The notes under the pieces: model-generated
What the model saw: the letters and a program-made list of their open reading frames with translations, nothing else
Databases searched by the model: none
What the model was told of the DNA's origin: nothing
In this document: piece by piece, positions 29,278 to 39,136 of the stretch
Layout: every line of letters begins with the position of its first letter
Position numbering within the stretch: the stretch's first letter is position 1
Position numbers and translations under genes: made by a program
Assembly (NCBI RefSeq): GCF_902705855.1
Contig: NZ_CACSIJ010000012.1
Coordinates: 282,770-346,769, forward strand
From: Zhongshania aliphaticivorans
GTDB taxonomy: Bacteria; Pseudomonadota; Gammaproteobacteria; Pseudomonadales; Spongiibacteraceae
Direction of reading: 5' to 3'
Length of the DNA stretch: 64,000 nucleotides

Positions 29278-29404
29278 GCAAACGGTTCAAAACTTTAGCA
29301 TAACGTCACGAACGGCAAAAACCAGCGCAAAATCAAATAGCACCAAGGATGGCGCGTATTAGGGGGCAATACAGGGACAGTAGCTATGCCGAGGCCTAGG
29401 ATCC

Positions 29405-30061
29405 TTAGTTAAGCCGAAAATAATGCAGTACTTGCCCCTTAAACTCTTCCGTCAAAAAGCCGCTAGTTTCGGGCTTATGCTGACTATGGGAGTAACCCAA
29501 GGTCACCATCTTTTTACTAAACGCTGCATGATTTAATCTACCGGGATCAACCAATATCACCTCGCATTGCGGTTTAGCGTGGCGTTCAATAAATTCTGAC
29601 AACAAGGCAATATGCTCACGCTCATATAAAATATCGGAGCCAATAATGACGTCAAACTCGCCTAGCCCATCACTAAGATCATTCCACCCTGTACGCAAAA
29701 ACGGAATTTTCATCCCACTATTCAAACGCACATTTTCTATCAAAAAATTACCCGCTTCAGGATGAATATCGGTGGCAGTAATATCAGCATGTCGTGCATT
29801 AAGTAATAAACTGGTCAGCGCCAAACCGCAGCCGACTTCTAAAATACGCTTCCCCTCAACGGCAAAAGTCGCCATTTCATTTGCCAGTACCGCGCTAGAA
29901 TCCCACACCACGCCAAACAGCGACCATTGCGCAGAGGAAATCCCCAACGCCTCGGCCTCACCCAAAGTATCTGAAAACTGCTGATTATCGCGAAGACTAC
30001 GGACGTGAATATCAAACCCTTGAACATCAATGGTTTGGTAACGAAGACGAACAGCTTCCAC
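29405..30061 (-). CDS. Class I SAM-dependent methyltransferase (protein-lysine methyltransferase-like)
   Basis: About 218-residue methyltransferase of the Methyltransf_16 type. SAM motif I is ILEVGCGLALTSLLL, the acidic residue is in ITATDIHPEAG, and the post-motif IIGSDILYE carries the (D/E)xxY signature of the lysine-methyltransferase branch. The frame stays open to 30238. The GTG at 30061 is chosen because GGGAG lies six bases upstream and the conserved region starts here (RLRYQTIDVQGFDIHVRSL). The target protein is unknown. Confidence 0.75.
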   Translation of the reverse strand: MEAVRLRYQTIDVQGFDIHVRSLRDNQQFSDTLGEAEALGISSAQWSLFGVVWDSSAVLANEMATFAVEGKRILEVGCGLALTSLLLNARHADITATDIHPEAGNFLIENVRLNSGMKIPFLRTGWNDLSDGLGEFDVIIGSDILYEREHIALLSEFIERHAKPQCEVILVDPGRLNHAAFSKKMVTLGYSHSQHKPETSGFLTEEFKGQVLHYFRLN

Positions 30062-30304
30062 AACATACTCCCAAACGGCTGACGTAAGCCGCGAACTAAG
30101 GTAGTTCGCAACACGCACACCTGCACTATAGACGTATACACACGCCACGTCGCGCCAATGCCGATACTGGGGGTTTATCATTAATGAAAGAGCTAGGAAA
30201 TTTGGCACACAAGGATGTAACAATCCGGTCAAAAACACCTACTCATGGCAGTAAGCCCTAGCAAGTCATATGTGGTTTTCGCCAAAGCTATAAATTGAGA
30301 GCCT

Positions 30305-30345
30305 AAAAAAACCCAACCCTATGTTTGCACACAGCGGCCGGGTTG
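30305..30345 (-). terminator. Rho-independent terminator after efp
   Basis: On the minus strand CAACCC (30345-30340), a loop of about 20 bases and GGGTTG (30319-30314), then a T-run of seven (30305-30311). It closes the earP-efp transcription unit. Confidence 0.65.
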
Positions 30346-30363
30346 TTTTATTCGCAGGTCCGC

Positions 30364-30936
30364 TTAAACGGGGGCTTTAGCGCGCGATTTATACTCGCCA
30401 GTGCGGGTGTCAATTTCTATCCAATCGTCAATTTCACAGAAATCGGCAACTTTGATTTCAGTGCCGTTGCTCAATTTGGCTGGCTTCATGACTTTACCCG
30501 AGGTGTCGCCGCGAGCCGAGCCTTCGGTATAAGTGATCTGACGAACAACCATGGTCGGTAGATCGACAGAAATTACTTTGCCCTCAAAGAATACGGCTTC
30601 GCAAATATCACTCATGCCATCAACAATGTAAGGTAATACGCTTTCGATATCTTCTTCGTTTAGTTCGTACTGATTGTATTCTTCGTCCATGAATACATAT
30701 ATAGACTCAGCAACGTACGAGTAGGTTACCGCAATGCGTTCAAGGATAACGGGTTCTACTTTATCGTCGGTTTTATACACGGTTTCCGTCGTAGAACCAC
30801 TCAATAGGTTCTTCAACTTCATTTTAACAATGGCACTGTTACGGCCAGATTTCGTAAATTCTGCTTTCTGAACCATCCAAGGCTGGCCGTCGATCAGAAT
30901 CACACTATTGGGCTTCATTTCTTGTGCTGTTTTCAT
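30364..30936 (-). CDS. efp: Elongation factor P, arginine-32 type
   Basis: About 190-residue EF-P that enters the ribosomal E site and relieves stalling at polyproline. Three domains are visible: KOW-like (1-65), OB (66-128) and C-terminal OB ending in [16 protein letters not shown]. The tip of domain I reads [17 protein letters not shown] with Arg at position 32, as in Pseudomonas EF-P, instead of the Lys modified by EpmAB. Arg32 is the target of rhamnosylation by EarP, encoded just upstream. ATG at 30936 is used; the 12 codons before it have no homologous counterpart. Confidence 0.93.
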   Translation of the reverse strand: MKTAQEMKPNSVILIDGQPWMVQKAEFTKSGRNSAIVKMKLKNLLSGSTTETVYKTDDKVEPVILERIAVTYSYVAESIYVFMDEEYNQYELNEEDIESVLPYIVDGMSDICEAVFFEGKVISVDLPTMVVRQITYTEGSARGDTSGKVMKPAKLSNGTEIKVADFCEIDDWIEIDTRTGEYKSRAKAPV

Positions 30937-30988
30937 AGGTTTATCCGAATGGAGATTGATATAAGCCAGCAATTTTTTTGGCTGCGTA

Positions 30989-32131
30989 TCATACCCAATT
31001 CTGGTAAAACTGCACTAGCGATTCTGCAAGATTATTTTGCCCCTCTAAATACGCAGCCCAATCCTCTGAGTGCCCCACCAGATCGGCCCCTCCGACGAAT
31101 AGCCGATCTTTCATATCTGCCGGCAATACACCCGTATTCCAGGCCAGCCACGAGCTAATCGTGGCGGTCTTTGCGCCTGCACTTAAACCTTCGTTGTAGC
31201 AACGCAAAAATGCATCTAACTTAACAAAGTGGGCACCTTCTTGCTGAGGATAGATATGCCATAAAAATGGACGCGCTGCCCACTGAGCGCGAACGAAGGA
31301 GTCTTCCCCCCTAACCACATTAAAATCGCAGCTCCACAACAATAAATCGTAGTCCGGCTGGCTCAAAAAAGGGATGAACTGTATGCACACACTACCCCGT
31401 TGATAACGCTCGCCCAGCTCAAACGCCTCCCGCCCCAGCCATCGACAAACATCTCCGACAACCCTCCCCACTGGCACCAAAAAATGATAACGTCGCTGAC
31501 CTTCGCATATCGCATCAAGCCATTGCGTCAGAGCGGGGTTTTCATAACAAAACAAAGAAACCAAGGTGCTGTCAGCAATCTCATCCACACCAATCGTACT
31601 GAGAAACTGTGCTTTAGCACGGTCATTTTGCTGGAACGCACTCCGTCGCTGCAACAAGTTCGTTTCGCGAAGCAATCCGCCGGTGTTAGTGCTAAAACCA
31701 GGGAAGAAAAAATACTTCTGCAGTCCATTTTGCTGTAGCGACGGCAGGCCATGACAGCCCGCCACCCAATCTTCGGCACTTAAATATTCTAAGTTTAGCC
31801 ACAGAGGAGGGACTGATCGCGCAGCCATTGCTGCAAGATACTTTAGAGGCAGCTGACAGCCAAAGGCCTCGACCACCACGTCGGCGGGTACAACCTCCCG
31901 CCACTCCGGCGACCAATAATGAACCCAAACGCGGCCAATCTGCCGCGGGGCGTAACTGGAAATTCCAGTTGGGGATATCCCACTCAGGCGCGCCAAGGTT
32001 TCAGGGTCGTCGACCCAAAGCCGCACCTCAGCGTCATACTCTTCTGCCAATTGCCGCGCCAAGCGCCAACACACGCCCGCATCGCCATAATTATCAATAA
32101 CATGGCAAAATATGTCCCAACTTGTACGCAT
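30989..32131 (-). CDS. earP: EarP, EF-P arginine rhamnosyltransferase
   Basis: About 380-residue GT-B glycosyltransferase (GT104) that transfers rhamnose from dTDP-rhamnose to Arg32 of EF-P. The diagnostic N-terminus is [24 protein letters not shown], with the catalytic Asp in NYGD. The C-terminal nucleotide-sugar site is [26 protein letters not shown]. The order earP-efp on one strand with 52 bases between them is the usual arrangement. ATG at 32131 is chosen over a TTG four codons earlier. Confidence 0.94.
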   Translation of the reverse strand: MRTSWDIFCHVIDNYGDAGVCWRLARQLAEEYDAEVRLWVDDPETLARLSGISPTGISSYAPRQIGRVWVHYWSPEWREVVPADVVVEAFGCQLPLKYLAAMAARSVPPLWLNLEYLSAEDWVAGCHGLPSLQQNGLQKYFFFPGFSTNTGGLLRETNLLQRRSAFQQNDRAKAQFLSTIGVDEIADSTLVSLFCYENPALTQWLDAICEGQRRYHFLVPVGRVVGDVCRWLGREAFELGERYQRGSVCIQFIPFLSQPDYDLLLWSCDFNVVRGEDSFVRAQWAARPFLWHIYPQQEGAHFVKLDAFLRCYNEGLSAGAKTATISSWLAWNTGVLPADMKDRLFVGGADLVGHSEDWAAYLEGQNNLAESLVQFYQNWV

Positions 32132-32242
32132 GAATGCCCGCAATGAATAAAAACACGGTTGAATGAAATAGTTGAATTACGCAGTGTAAGCGGCCGCCGG
32201 CTTTCGCAGAGCGACTAATACTAACGCTAGAAGATGGATATT

Positions 32243-32272
32243 AAAAAGTGGGATTTGGTGATCCCACTTTTT
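32243..32272. terminator. Bidirectional terminator downstream of the crotonase gene
   Basis: AAAAAGTGGGAT (32243-32254), loop TTGGTG and ATCCCACTTTTT (32261-32272) form a 12-bp perfect stem flanked by A/T runs. It lies 18 bases past the crotonase stop. Confidence 0.8.
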
Positions 32273-32289
32273 ACGGCTGGCTGCTGCTC

Positions 32290-33099
32290 TTATCTTGCAA
32301 GGTTTACACGGGGAAGTACGGGCTCCCGCTTTTCTAAAAATGCCGCCAAGGCTTCGCGGTGTTCTTCACTATTGCGACAGCGTTGGAAGTTTTTAATTTC
32401 CTCTGCGATATAGCTCTCGCAACTCATTTCCTCGGCGTTTTTCAAATTGCTTTTAATACATCCCAGCGCATTTGTCGGCCCATCGGCTAAGCGCGTTGCC
32501 AAGCTCTCCACTTCGCCACACAGGGCATCCACCTCACAGACTTTACTTAACAAGCCATTTTTAAAGGCTTCATCTGCGCTATAAGTTGGACAAAGCAAAC
32601 AGAATTCCCGCGCTTTACCCGCGCCCATCCATTTACTTAGAAAATACGCGGCGGCGAAATCACCAGACAGGCCTATTTTAGTATGGGCGTATCCTAGGGT
32701 GGCCGTCGTGTCAGCTAGACGAAAATCGCAGGCCAAGGCCAAGGACAAGCCGCCACCAACAGCGGGGCCACGGATCATCGCAATGGTCGGTTTGGGCATC
32801 TCATGTAATAACATGGCGGCCTCGGCCCCCACTCGTAATAAGACTTCGGTAGAATATTTACGGGTGTGCTCGAGACCTAGCGCCAAATTTTTGATATCTG
32901 CGCCCGAACAAAATGCGTCCCCAGCACCCTCTATCACCACCGCCCCGACCGAGTCATCTTGCGCGGCGTCTCGTATGTAGTGGTATAAAGAGGTCACCAT
33001 CTCTTCATTTATCGCGTTCTTTGAGGCGGGGCGACTTAAAATAACGTGCAATATTCTACCCTGACGACGGGTGTGAACAGGGCCAATCTCATTAATCAT
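32290..33099 (-). CDS. Enoyl-CoA hydratase/isomerase (crotonase) family protein
   Basis: 269-residue crotonase-fold protein acting on acyl-CoA. The oxyanion-hole segments are present (FCSGADIKNL; GPAVGGGLSLALACDFRLA). At the two catalytic Glu positions of classical hydratase the sequence reads YAHTKIGLSGDFAAAYFL. The first Glu is missing and an Asp stands near the second, more like isomerases or ring-type crotonases than 2-enoyl-CoA hydratase. The exact reaction is therefore open. It is a single gene and ends at a bidirectional terminator. Confidence 0.85.
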   Translation of the reverse strand: MINEIGPVHTRRQGRILHVILSRPASKNAINEEMVTSLYHYIRDAAQDDSVGAVVIEGAGDAFCSGADIKNLALGLEHTRKYSTEVLLRVGAEAAMLLHEMPKPTIAMIRGPAVGGGLSLALACDFRLADTTATLGYAHTKIGLSGDFAAAYFLSKWMGAGKAREFCLLCPTYSADEAFKNGLLSKVCEVDALCGEVESLATRLADGPTNALGCIKSNLKNAEEMSCESYIAEEIKNFQRCRNSEEHREALAAFLEKREPVLPRVNLAR

Positions 33100-33517
33100 T
33101 ATTTTTATCCTATTAACTGCTAAAGAAGGCGCATCCTTGCTTTGTGCAAAGCACCTTGTTCCTAGCTTTTCTGCCAGTCATGCCTACAAAATACGGGACA
33201 ATATCGCGAAAAACAATCGATAAAACACGAGCTTTTGAGGTAAGGGCCACACTAAACAATAAAGTGTCGGCTCACGACCTTAAAGCACCAAAAATGAGCT
33301 CACATTCCTTCCATACCACTTCTTTACCAGCAAAAAATGCCCACCAACTGTGCTCCTTTAGGTAAGCACCAAATAAAACACTAATCTAAATACAAACTAT
33401 TTGTATTTGATATTCATTCTCATTACTATATGTCCGACTTCAGGCTTCACCTAAATTATATATCCGCAGCCGCACAAAAAGTGGCCGCACTAGAGACTTA
33501 TCCAGGAGATACTTAAC
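33100..33517. other. Divergent intergenic region before the siderophore receptor
   Basis: This 418-base gap holds the Fur-type site at 33408-33422 and the AGGAGAT ribosome site of the receptor (33503-33509). A short plus-strand frame (33144-33365) has no recognisable features and is not called. Confidence 0.55.
33408..33422 (+). promoter_or_regulatory. Fur box ahead of the siderophore receptor
   Basis: TGATATTCATTCTCA, on the other strand TGAGAATGAATATCA, differs from the Fur 7-1-7 consensus at two positions. It lies about 95 bases upstream of the receptor start, and an iron-repressed receptor is expected to carry one. Confidence 0.7.
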
Positions 33518-35668
33518 GTGACCGACCTACACCAAGTAAACCGACCGCAACGTAAATTACTCGCGCAAGCGATTGGCTTTGCAATAGCTAGTACTGCATT
33601 GCCAGCGCTAGCGGCAGAAGAAGCACAGCAAACTCTACCTGCAGTAAAAGTTGAATCTACCGTCATCTCTCCTTATAAAGCAGAAAAAGCCTCATCCCCC
33701 CAGTACACCCAAAAGCTGGCCGACACGCCAAAAACCATCACCGTTGTACCTGAGCAAATACTGCGCGACCAAGCCGTGACCAGCCTTCGCGATGCACTGC
33801 GTAATGTTTCTGGTATCACCATGCAAGCAGGTGAAGGCGGCGCAGCAGCTGGTGACAACCTGAGTATTCGCGGCTTTGACGCGACCAACGACCTCTATGT
33901 AGACGGTGTTCGTGATATTGGCGCGTACAGCCGCGACACCTTCAACCTTGAGCAATTAGAAGTTACCAAAGGCCCATCATCAACTGTTAGCGGCCGTGGT
34001 TCAGCGGGTGGTTCGGTTAACTTAGTAAGCAAGACTGCAAAATTTGAAGAGTTTAAACGCGGCACCATCATGGTCGGCAACGAAGACCAACTGCGCGCCA
34101 CAGCAGATATCAATGCGACATTGACGAGCAACTTAGCCGGCCGCATCAACCTCATGACACAAGACAGTGGCGTACCTGGCCGTGACGTGACTAAAAACAA
34201 AGGCAGCGCCTTTGCCGGCGCCTTAACCTACTTATTGTCAGATAAAACAACTTTGTCCGGTGGCATTACCTATCTAGACCAAGACAACACCCCCGACGGC
34301 GGCGTGCCATTACTCACTAACGCCAACGGCCAGCGCTACCTAGACGAATCTACCGCAGAAAATTACTACGGTGTTGAAAACCGCGATTTCGACGAAAACG
34401 AAATCACCACATTCAAATTTGCCGTTGAACACAACTTTAGCGAGACCTTAAGCCTGCGCAACCAGACGTTTATCGGCACCACCGAAACCTCTGCCGCCTT
34501 CACCCGTCCCAGCTTTGACTCAGCTACCGGTGAAGTCCGCCGCGGCGGTGTAAAAAGTCGCGACGAAGACCGTGACATTCTCTCTAATCAGACAAGCCTG
34601 CGCAGCGACTTTACCAGCGGTGGAATTCAACACAATCTCGTCACAGGCTTTGATGTCACCCAAGAGGAATACACCTACTACGAGTTGCTGAACACCGACG
34701 ACAACCCAGCCAATGTTGACCTATACAACCCCGTAACTAACGATCCTTACAACGGCTCTATTACCCGCACGGGCGGAAAGCGCAAAGGGACCTACGACGC
34801 ACTTTCTTTCTTTGTAAGTGACACCCTTACCTTTACACCTCAGTGGTTGCTCACTGTAGGTATGCGTGTTGAAGATTACGATCAAGATTACACACAGGAT
34901 TATTCATCCACCAACCGCGACGGCAGCATCACCTCACCGTACACCTATAAATCTAGCGACACCTTAGTAAGCTGGAACGCCGCCATTACCTATAAACCCG
35001 TTGAAAACGGCAGTATTTATTTTGGTATCGGCAATGCGCAAACGCCTCTGGGCAGCAACCTAACACTGTCATCGGATGAACAAAACCTAGATGCTGAAGA
35101 AGATCAAATCTTAGAACTCGGCACCAAGTGGGAACTGTTCGATGCCAAGGTTCTTGCCAATGCAGCACTATTCCGCTCGGTTAAAACCAACGCAGCGACC
35201 AACGACGTCGACAACGACGACGCGCTAGTACTCGACGGTGAGCAAGTAGTACAAGGCATAGAACTAGGCATTAACGGCACCATCACATCAAAGTGGGCGA
35301 TCATCGCCAACTACACCTATACCGATAGCGAAATCAAAGATTCTGGCGATCCAGCAGAAGTTGGCGTGGTTATTTTCAATACGCCTGACCACAGCGCCAG
35401 CCTATGGACTACCTACCAAATTGATCGCGCATGGCAAGTGGGTGGTGGTCTGCAGTACATTGGCGAATACGAGAATGGTGACACGACTGAGCTAGATGCA
35501 ACCACCTTACTTAACGCGACCGCGTCGTTCCAAGCGACTGATAACGTTAAGCTTCAGCTAAATGCCAACAACTTAACTGATGAAAAATATCTGTTAAAAC
35601 CCCGTGGTAGCCGTGGCGTGCCCGGACCTGGTACCGGCGTTACACTTACCGCAAGTCTGGAGTTCTAA
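33518..35668 (+). CDS. fiu: TonB-dependent catecholate siderophore receptor (Fiu-like)
   Basis: 716-residue outer-membrane receptor starting with GTG behind AGGAGAT. A signal peptide ends at LPALAAEE, followed by a TonB box region (ESTVISPY), a plug domain (TPKTITVVPEQILRDQAVTS, NLSIRGFDATNDLYVDGVRD, LEVTKGPSSTVSGRGSAGGS) and a barrel ending in SLEF. The plug wording and the piuC gene next door match Fiu/PiuA-type receptors for monomeric catecholates. It depends on TonB-ExbBD, encoded at 22.5-24.5 kb. Confidence 0.9.
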   Translation: MTDLHQVNRPQRKLLAQAIGFAIASTALPALAAEEAQQTLPAVKVESTVISPYKAEKASSPQYTQKLADTPKTITVVPEQILRDQAVTSLRDALRNVSGITMQAGEGGAAAGDNLSIRGFDATNDLYVDGVRDIGAYSRDTFNLEQLEVTKGPSSTVSGRGSAGGSVNLVSKTAKFEEFKRGTIMVGNEDQLRATADINATLTSNLAGRINLMTQDSGVPGRDVTKNKGSAFAGALTYLLSDKTTLSGGITYLDQDNTPDGGVPLLTNANGQRYLDESTAENYYGVENRDFDENEITTFKFAVEHNFSETLSLRNQTFIGTTETSAAFTRPSFDSATGEVRRGGVKSRDEDRDILSNQTSLRSDFTSGGIQHNLVTGFDVTQEEYTYYELLNTDDNPANVDLYNPVTNDPYNGSITRTGGKRKGTYDALSFFVSDTLTFTPQWLLTVGMRVEDYDQDYTQDYSSTNRDGSITSPYTYKSSDTLVSWNAAITYKPVENGSIYFGIGNAQTPLGSNLTLSSDEQNLDAEEDQILELGTKWELFDAKVLANAALFRSVKTNAATNDVDNDDALVLDGEQVVQGIELGINGTITSKWAIIANYTYTDSEIKDSGDPAEVGVVIFNTPDHSASLWTTYQIDRAWQVGGGLQYIGEYENGDTTELDATTLLNATASFQATDNVKLQLNANNLTDEKYLLKPRGSRGVPGPGTGVTLTASLEF

Positions 35669-35709
35669 TTCCTAACACGCAATAATGTAAGTGTCAGGGA
35701 AAAATCACC

Positions 35710-35734
35710 GCCCCGCCTATGCGGGGCGTTTTCG
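35710..35734 (+). terminator. Terminator or attenuator between receptor and piuC
   Basis: CGCCCCGC, loop CTAT and GCGGGGCG (35710-35729), then TTTTCGTT. It lies between two same-strand genes with only 82 bases between them, so it may lower piuC expression rather than stop it. Confidence 0.7.
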
Positions 35735-35750
35735 TTAAAGGTTTAAAAAC

Positions 35751-36431
35751 ATGCTCGTTAAAATACCCGCTCTTCTCAGTAAAACAGAGGTCGCGCACTG
35801 CCGCAGTATTATGGAAGCCGCAGAATGGGTAGATGGCAAGGTGACCGCGGGATACCAATCAGCAAAGAATAAAAACAATATTCAGTTAGCAGAAAATTCC
35901 AATGCGGCAAACCAGCTTGGCGACATTATTTTAGCCGCGCTCGCCAAAAACAATTTATTCATGTCTGCTGCACTACCGCTAAAAATCTTTCCCCCCTTGT
36001 TTAATTGCTACCAAGGCGGCCATTCCTTTGGCGTACACGTCGACAATGCTATTCGGCAGGTAAAGGGTACGGCGGTTAAAGTACGAACCGATCTATCGAT
36101 GACACTGTTTTTCTCAGAGCCAGAAGAATACGACGGCGGAGAATTGGTGATTGAAGATACCTACGGCACACAGAGCATCAAACTCGCTGCGGGCGATATG
36201 ATTTTATACCCGTCAACCAGCTTACACCGAGTCACACCCGTTACCGAAGGCAGGCGTCTAGCCTCCTTTTTTTGGCTGCAAAGTATGGTCGCCAGCGACG
36301 AAAAACGCAGCTTGTTATACGACATGGATATGAGCATTCAGAATCTAAGCCAGGGCAATGAAGACCACCCTGCGATTATTCAGCTCACTGGGGTTTACCA
36401 CAATTTATTACGGCAGTGGGCGCAAACCTAA
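35751..36431 (+). CDS. piuC: PiuC/YbiX Fe(II)/2-oxoglutarate-dependent dioxygenase
   Basis: 226-residue PKHD-type hydroxylase. Iron ligands are His and Asp in FGVHVDNA (about residues 96-98) and His in TSLHRV (about 158). The 2-oxoglutarate-binding Arg is in [10 protein letters not shown]. Length and motifs match YbiX/PiuC, which in E. coli and pseudomonads sits next to the Fiu/PiuA receptor and affects uptake of catechol-type siderophores. Its natural substrate is not established. Confidence 0.93.
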   Translation: MLVKIPALLSKTEVAHCRSIMEAAEWVDGKVTAGYQSAKNKNNIQLAENSNAANQLGDIILAALAKNNLFMSAALPLKIFPPLFNCYQGGHSFGVHVDNAIRQVKGTAVKVRTDLSMTLFFSEPEEYDGGELVIEDTYGTQSIKLAAGDMILYPSTSLHRVTPVTEGRRLASFFWLQSMVASDEKRSLLYDMDMSIQNLSQGNEDHPAIIQLTGVYHNLLRQWAQT

Positions 36432-36459
36432 TTAGCTTATGCACCCACCCAGAGTAATA

Positions 36460-36936
36460 CTAAGATTCGTCGTCGCTAGTATTGCGATATTTTAACTGTA
36501 AACCCTTTAAAAAATTTCGCAAAATCTGATCTTTACAGTCTCGATAATGCTTGTGATCTGGCTTGCGAAAGAAAGCGCTTAACTCGTGCTTACTAATTTT
36601 AAAGTCAGCCAATTCTAAAATAGCCATGACATCTTCAGCCTTAAGACTTAATGCGATTTTTAATTTCATAAAAATCATATTATTCGTCAATCGTTTTTCA
36701 ACTGCGGGCTTCGGGCCATCTTTGGCGCCACGCATATCGACAATTAGACCGTTCAAAAATGCCGCCAGCAGCAAATCACTGCAATCTTCGTAGCCCTCAT
36801 CACCTTCTTTCTTTAACCACGCACTCACTTCTTCTCTAGAAACATGGTGATCTGCCAAACCGTAAATCGCCATCATTTTTGCATCATTAAAATCAAAGAT
36901 GTAACGCACTCGGCGCAACACATCGTTATTTACCAT
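36460..36936 (-). CDS. yehS: YehS-like DUF1456 protein
   Basis: 158-residue cytosolic protein with two copies of the DUF1456 helical repeat: NDVLRRVRYIFDFNDAKMMAIY...SAWLKKEGDEGY, then NNMIFMKLKIALSLKAEDVMAIL...SAFFRKPDHKHY. Function is unknown despite wide conservation in gammaproteobacteria. The start is supported by AGGAA upstream. The next gene on this strand upstream is the RbgA-like GTPase, 25 bases away. Confidence 0.9.
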   Translation of the reverse strand: MVNNDVLRRVRYIFDFNDAKMMAIYGLADHHVSREEVSAWLKKEGDEGYEDCSDLLLAAFLNGLIVDMRGAKDGPKPAVEKRLTNNMIFMKLKIALSLKAEDVMAILELADFKISKHELSAFFRKPDHKHYRDCKDQILRNFLKGLQLKYRNTSDDES

Positions 36937-36961
36937 TGTTGATTCCTATTACGGTTTTATA

Positions 36962-37897
36962 TCAATCGTCAGAGCGGCGAGAGCCTTCTTTAAAACGACG
37001 TTTACGCGCCTGATTCTCTTCTTCTTTCTTAGCTTTAGCTTCAGCAACCGCGAGATTTTCTCGCTCAATCATCGCCGGTGTTTCAAGACTAATACGGCCC
37101 AATGTACCAGCACGTAATTCATTAATTAATACTTCGCAAATTTTATGAAGGTTTATACGCCCTCCCGCACTTAAGGCTCCGCGACGCAGCGCGGCAGCCT
37201 CTAAAAATGCCAATTCAGTGTTTGGAATACTATCGAGTTGGTAGCGCGCTTGCAGTAATTCAGGGTAGGCCTTAATTAAATAATCGGCGGCGTAAAAGCC
37301 AACATCGTCATATTCCATGGCAGTATTTTTAATCGCGCCAGTTACTGCAAGGCGGTAGCTACTGTTGGGGTTTTCAATTTTGGGCCACAAAATACCAGGG
37401 GTGTCGAACAACACAATGCCGCTACCCAAATTAATACGCTGCTGACTTTTTGTAACTGCCGGTTCATTGCCGGTCTTGGCGATAATACGATCCGCCAAAA
37501 TATTAATTAAGGTCGATTTTCCCACATTAGGAATACCGACAATCATGGTATTAATGGTTTTTAAACTGGCGTCTTTGGCGGGAAACATTTTGCGGCACAG
37601 CTCAATGAGCTGTTTGATTTTAGTCGGGTCGTCAGTGGTGGTGGTAAATGACTTAACGCCGCGATCTCTTTCTAGGTATTGCTGCCACTCTGCAGTCACT
37701 TTAGGGTCGGCCAAATCAGCCTTGCTCAGCACCTTGATACAGGGCTTATCGCCACGCAATTTTGCGATGGCAGGATTCTCACTGGAGTTGGGAATACGTG
37801 CGTCCAAGACCTCAATCAGCAGATCAACCTGAGGTAAGACCTCGGCTATCGCCTTTTGGGCTTTGTGCATATGCCCTGGATACCACTGAATCGCCAT
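36962..37897 (-). CDS. rbgA: Ribosome biogenesis GTPase (YlqF/RbgA-like)
   Basis: About 311-residue circularly permuted GTPase acting in large-subunit assembly. The motif order is permuted: G4 (LSKADLAD, about 58) precedes G1 (GIPNVGKSTL, about 122) and G3 (DTPGILWP, about 175). The N-terminal IQWYPGHMHKAQKAI is the YlqF signature. A basic tail (KKEEENQARKRRFKEGSRR) probably contacts rRNA. ATG at 37897 follows AAGGCG. Confidence 0.92.
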   Translation of the reverse strand: MAIQWYPGHMHKAQKAIAEVLPQVDLLIEVLDARIPNSSENPAIAKLRGDKPCIKVLSKADLADPKVTAEWQQYLERDRGVKSFTTTTDDPTKIKQLIELCRKMFPAKDASLKTINTMIVGIPNVGKSTLINILADRIIAKTGNEPAVTKSQQRINLGSGIVLFDTPGILWPKIENPNSSYRLAVTGAIKNTAMEYDDVGFYAADYLIKAYPELLQARYQLDSIPNTELAFLEAAALRRGALSAGGRINLHKICEVLINELRAGTLGRISLETPAMIERENLAVAEAKAKKEEENQARKRRFKEGSRRSDD

Positions 37898-38038
37898 CAA
37901 CTACGCCTTATCGATCAAAGGCGCTATTGTACGTTAAGCAGACCGACTTTGGGTAAACTCAGCTCGATTCACTCAGAAATCGACTCGCTATGAACACATA
38001 CGCTAATAATACGACGCAGATGAAAGCGTCATCTTAAA

Positions 38039-38503
38039 TTAGCCCAAGGGTAGGTATACGTCGGTCAACATATCTTTCTCTGCAATATGGGGACCCACAT
38101 TTAGGTAATGAAAAAATATGGGGAAGTTCCCGAGCTGCTCGCCGCTGCGTGGTAACCAATGCTGATATAAATACGCCGCAGCCTCAACATTGTCACGGGA
38201 GCCAATATGACGCGCCACCGCACATCGGCAGGCCGGAATACACTTATTAATTACGCCATAGGTATTCGGTAGTACATCGTCTAATACCGAAACAGCTAAA
38301 TCCACTCGATACGCCGACGCGGTTACCGCTCGCGGATCATTGTAATGCACGCCATAGCTGCGATGCTCTGGTGACGGTGCTAAGCCATTTTCTTTTCGCC
38401 ATGCAACGAGTTTAGCAATGGCCTGCCCCTCCGCTTCTGGCGCCCCCACATGCTCAATCACTGCAATTTTGGTCTCAGGAAAATCAATAATATTAACCTG
38501 CAA
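38039..38503 (-). CDS. GyrI-like (AraC effector-binding) domain protein
   Basis: About 154-residue stand-alone GyrI-like domain (SbmC/BacT fold). It has the typical opening VNIIDFPETKIAVIEHVG, a middle segment (GVHYNDPRAVTASAYRVDLAVSV) and a closing FPIFFHYLN...TDVYLPLG. Such proteins bind small hydrophobic ligands or DNA gyrase. A TTG at 38503 is favoured because AAGGAGG lies six bases before it; the frame could open at 38533. Confidence 0.85.
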   Translation of the reverse strand: MQVNIIDFPETKIAVIEHVGAPEAEGQAIAKLVAWRKENGLAPSPEHRSYGVHYNDPRAVTASAYRVDLAVSVLDDVLPNTYGVINKCIPACRCAVARHIGSRDNVEAAAYLYQHWLPRSGEQLGNFPIFFHYLNVGPHIAEKDMLTDVYLPLG

Positions 38504-38539
38504 TGAGATCCTCCTTCCTTCAATCCGAAACACTATGCC

Positions 38540-38983
38540 TTACAACAACTCAGTTTTAGATCGGTCGCCCTCAGAAAACACCGCCACCAATGAATAGCGC
38601 ATAAACCCGCTGCAGGTACTCAAATAATCACGTATTTCGTGTTTAACAATATCCGCAAAACCCTCGTCTTTAAATTTCCAATGTGTAGACTCATCGAGAT
38701 ATGGCTGCAGTGAAGCCATATCACAAACCACCCGATACGGCGATTCCTGTAGTTTGCTGTCATCTGCCACAACAACGTTTAAGACAAAGCTCTCATCAAA
38801 TTCAAATATTAGGTAAAGGGAATCATCTTGAATACTGCTATGCAATTCACCAACCGCTTTATTGACGCAGGCTGCCAGCAAAGGCGCAAAATCGGCCTCG
38901 AGCTGCGCTACACTATTTATAAGATACTTCGCTTTAACCCCACTTTCCGCCGGAGATGACAACACCTCCCACTCAATATTCAT
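38540..38983 (-). CDS. Conserved protein of unknown function
   Basis: About 147-residue cytosolic protein, acidic, without signal or TM segment. I recognise no family. It has an alternating helix/strand pattern and a C-terminal segment SGFMRYSLVAVFSEGD. The start chosen, 38983, gives MNIEWEVLSS; the frame opens earlier at 39064. It lies 36 bases upstream of the GyrI-like gene and may be co-transcribed. Confidence 0.6.
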   Translation of the reverse strand: MNIEWEVLSSPAESGVKAKYLINSVAQLEADFAPLLAACVNKAVGELHSSIQDDSLYLIFEFDESFVLNVVVADDSKLQESPYRVVCDMASLQPYLDESTHWKFKDEGFADIVKHEIRDYLSTCSGFMRYSLVAVFSEGDRSKTELL

Positions 38984-39073
38984 CGCTGTAAGACCCTTAA
39001 TTTTATGAACGTCAATTCTTAGATTAGCGGTGTGATGTAGCCAGCTAATTAGTGTTGGATACAAAAATTACCG

Positions 39074-39114
39074 CAAAAAAAACAAAAGGCCCTTCTGCTG
39101 CCAGAAAGGCCTTT
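39074..39114 (-). terminator. Rho-independent terminator after pbpG
   Basis: On the minus strand AAAGGCC (39114-39108), a loop of 16 bases and GGCCTTTT (39091-39084), followed by TGTTTTTTTT. It lies 23 bases past the PBP7 stop. Confidence 0.7.
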
Positions 39115-39136
39115 AATCTTTGTGTCGCTAACTAAG

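Noticed and set aside
33144-33365. 73-codon plus-strand frame upstream of the siderophore receptor
   Set aside because: No ribosome site, no domain, composition like non-coding DNA; it overlaps the promoter region.
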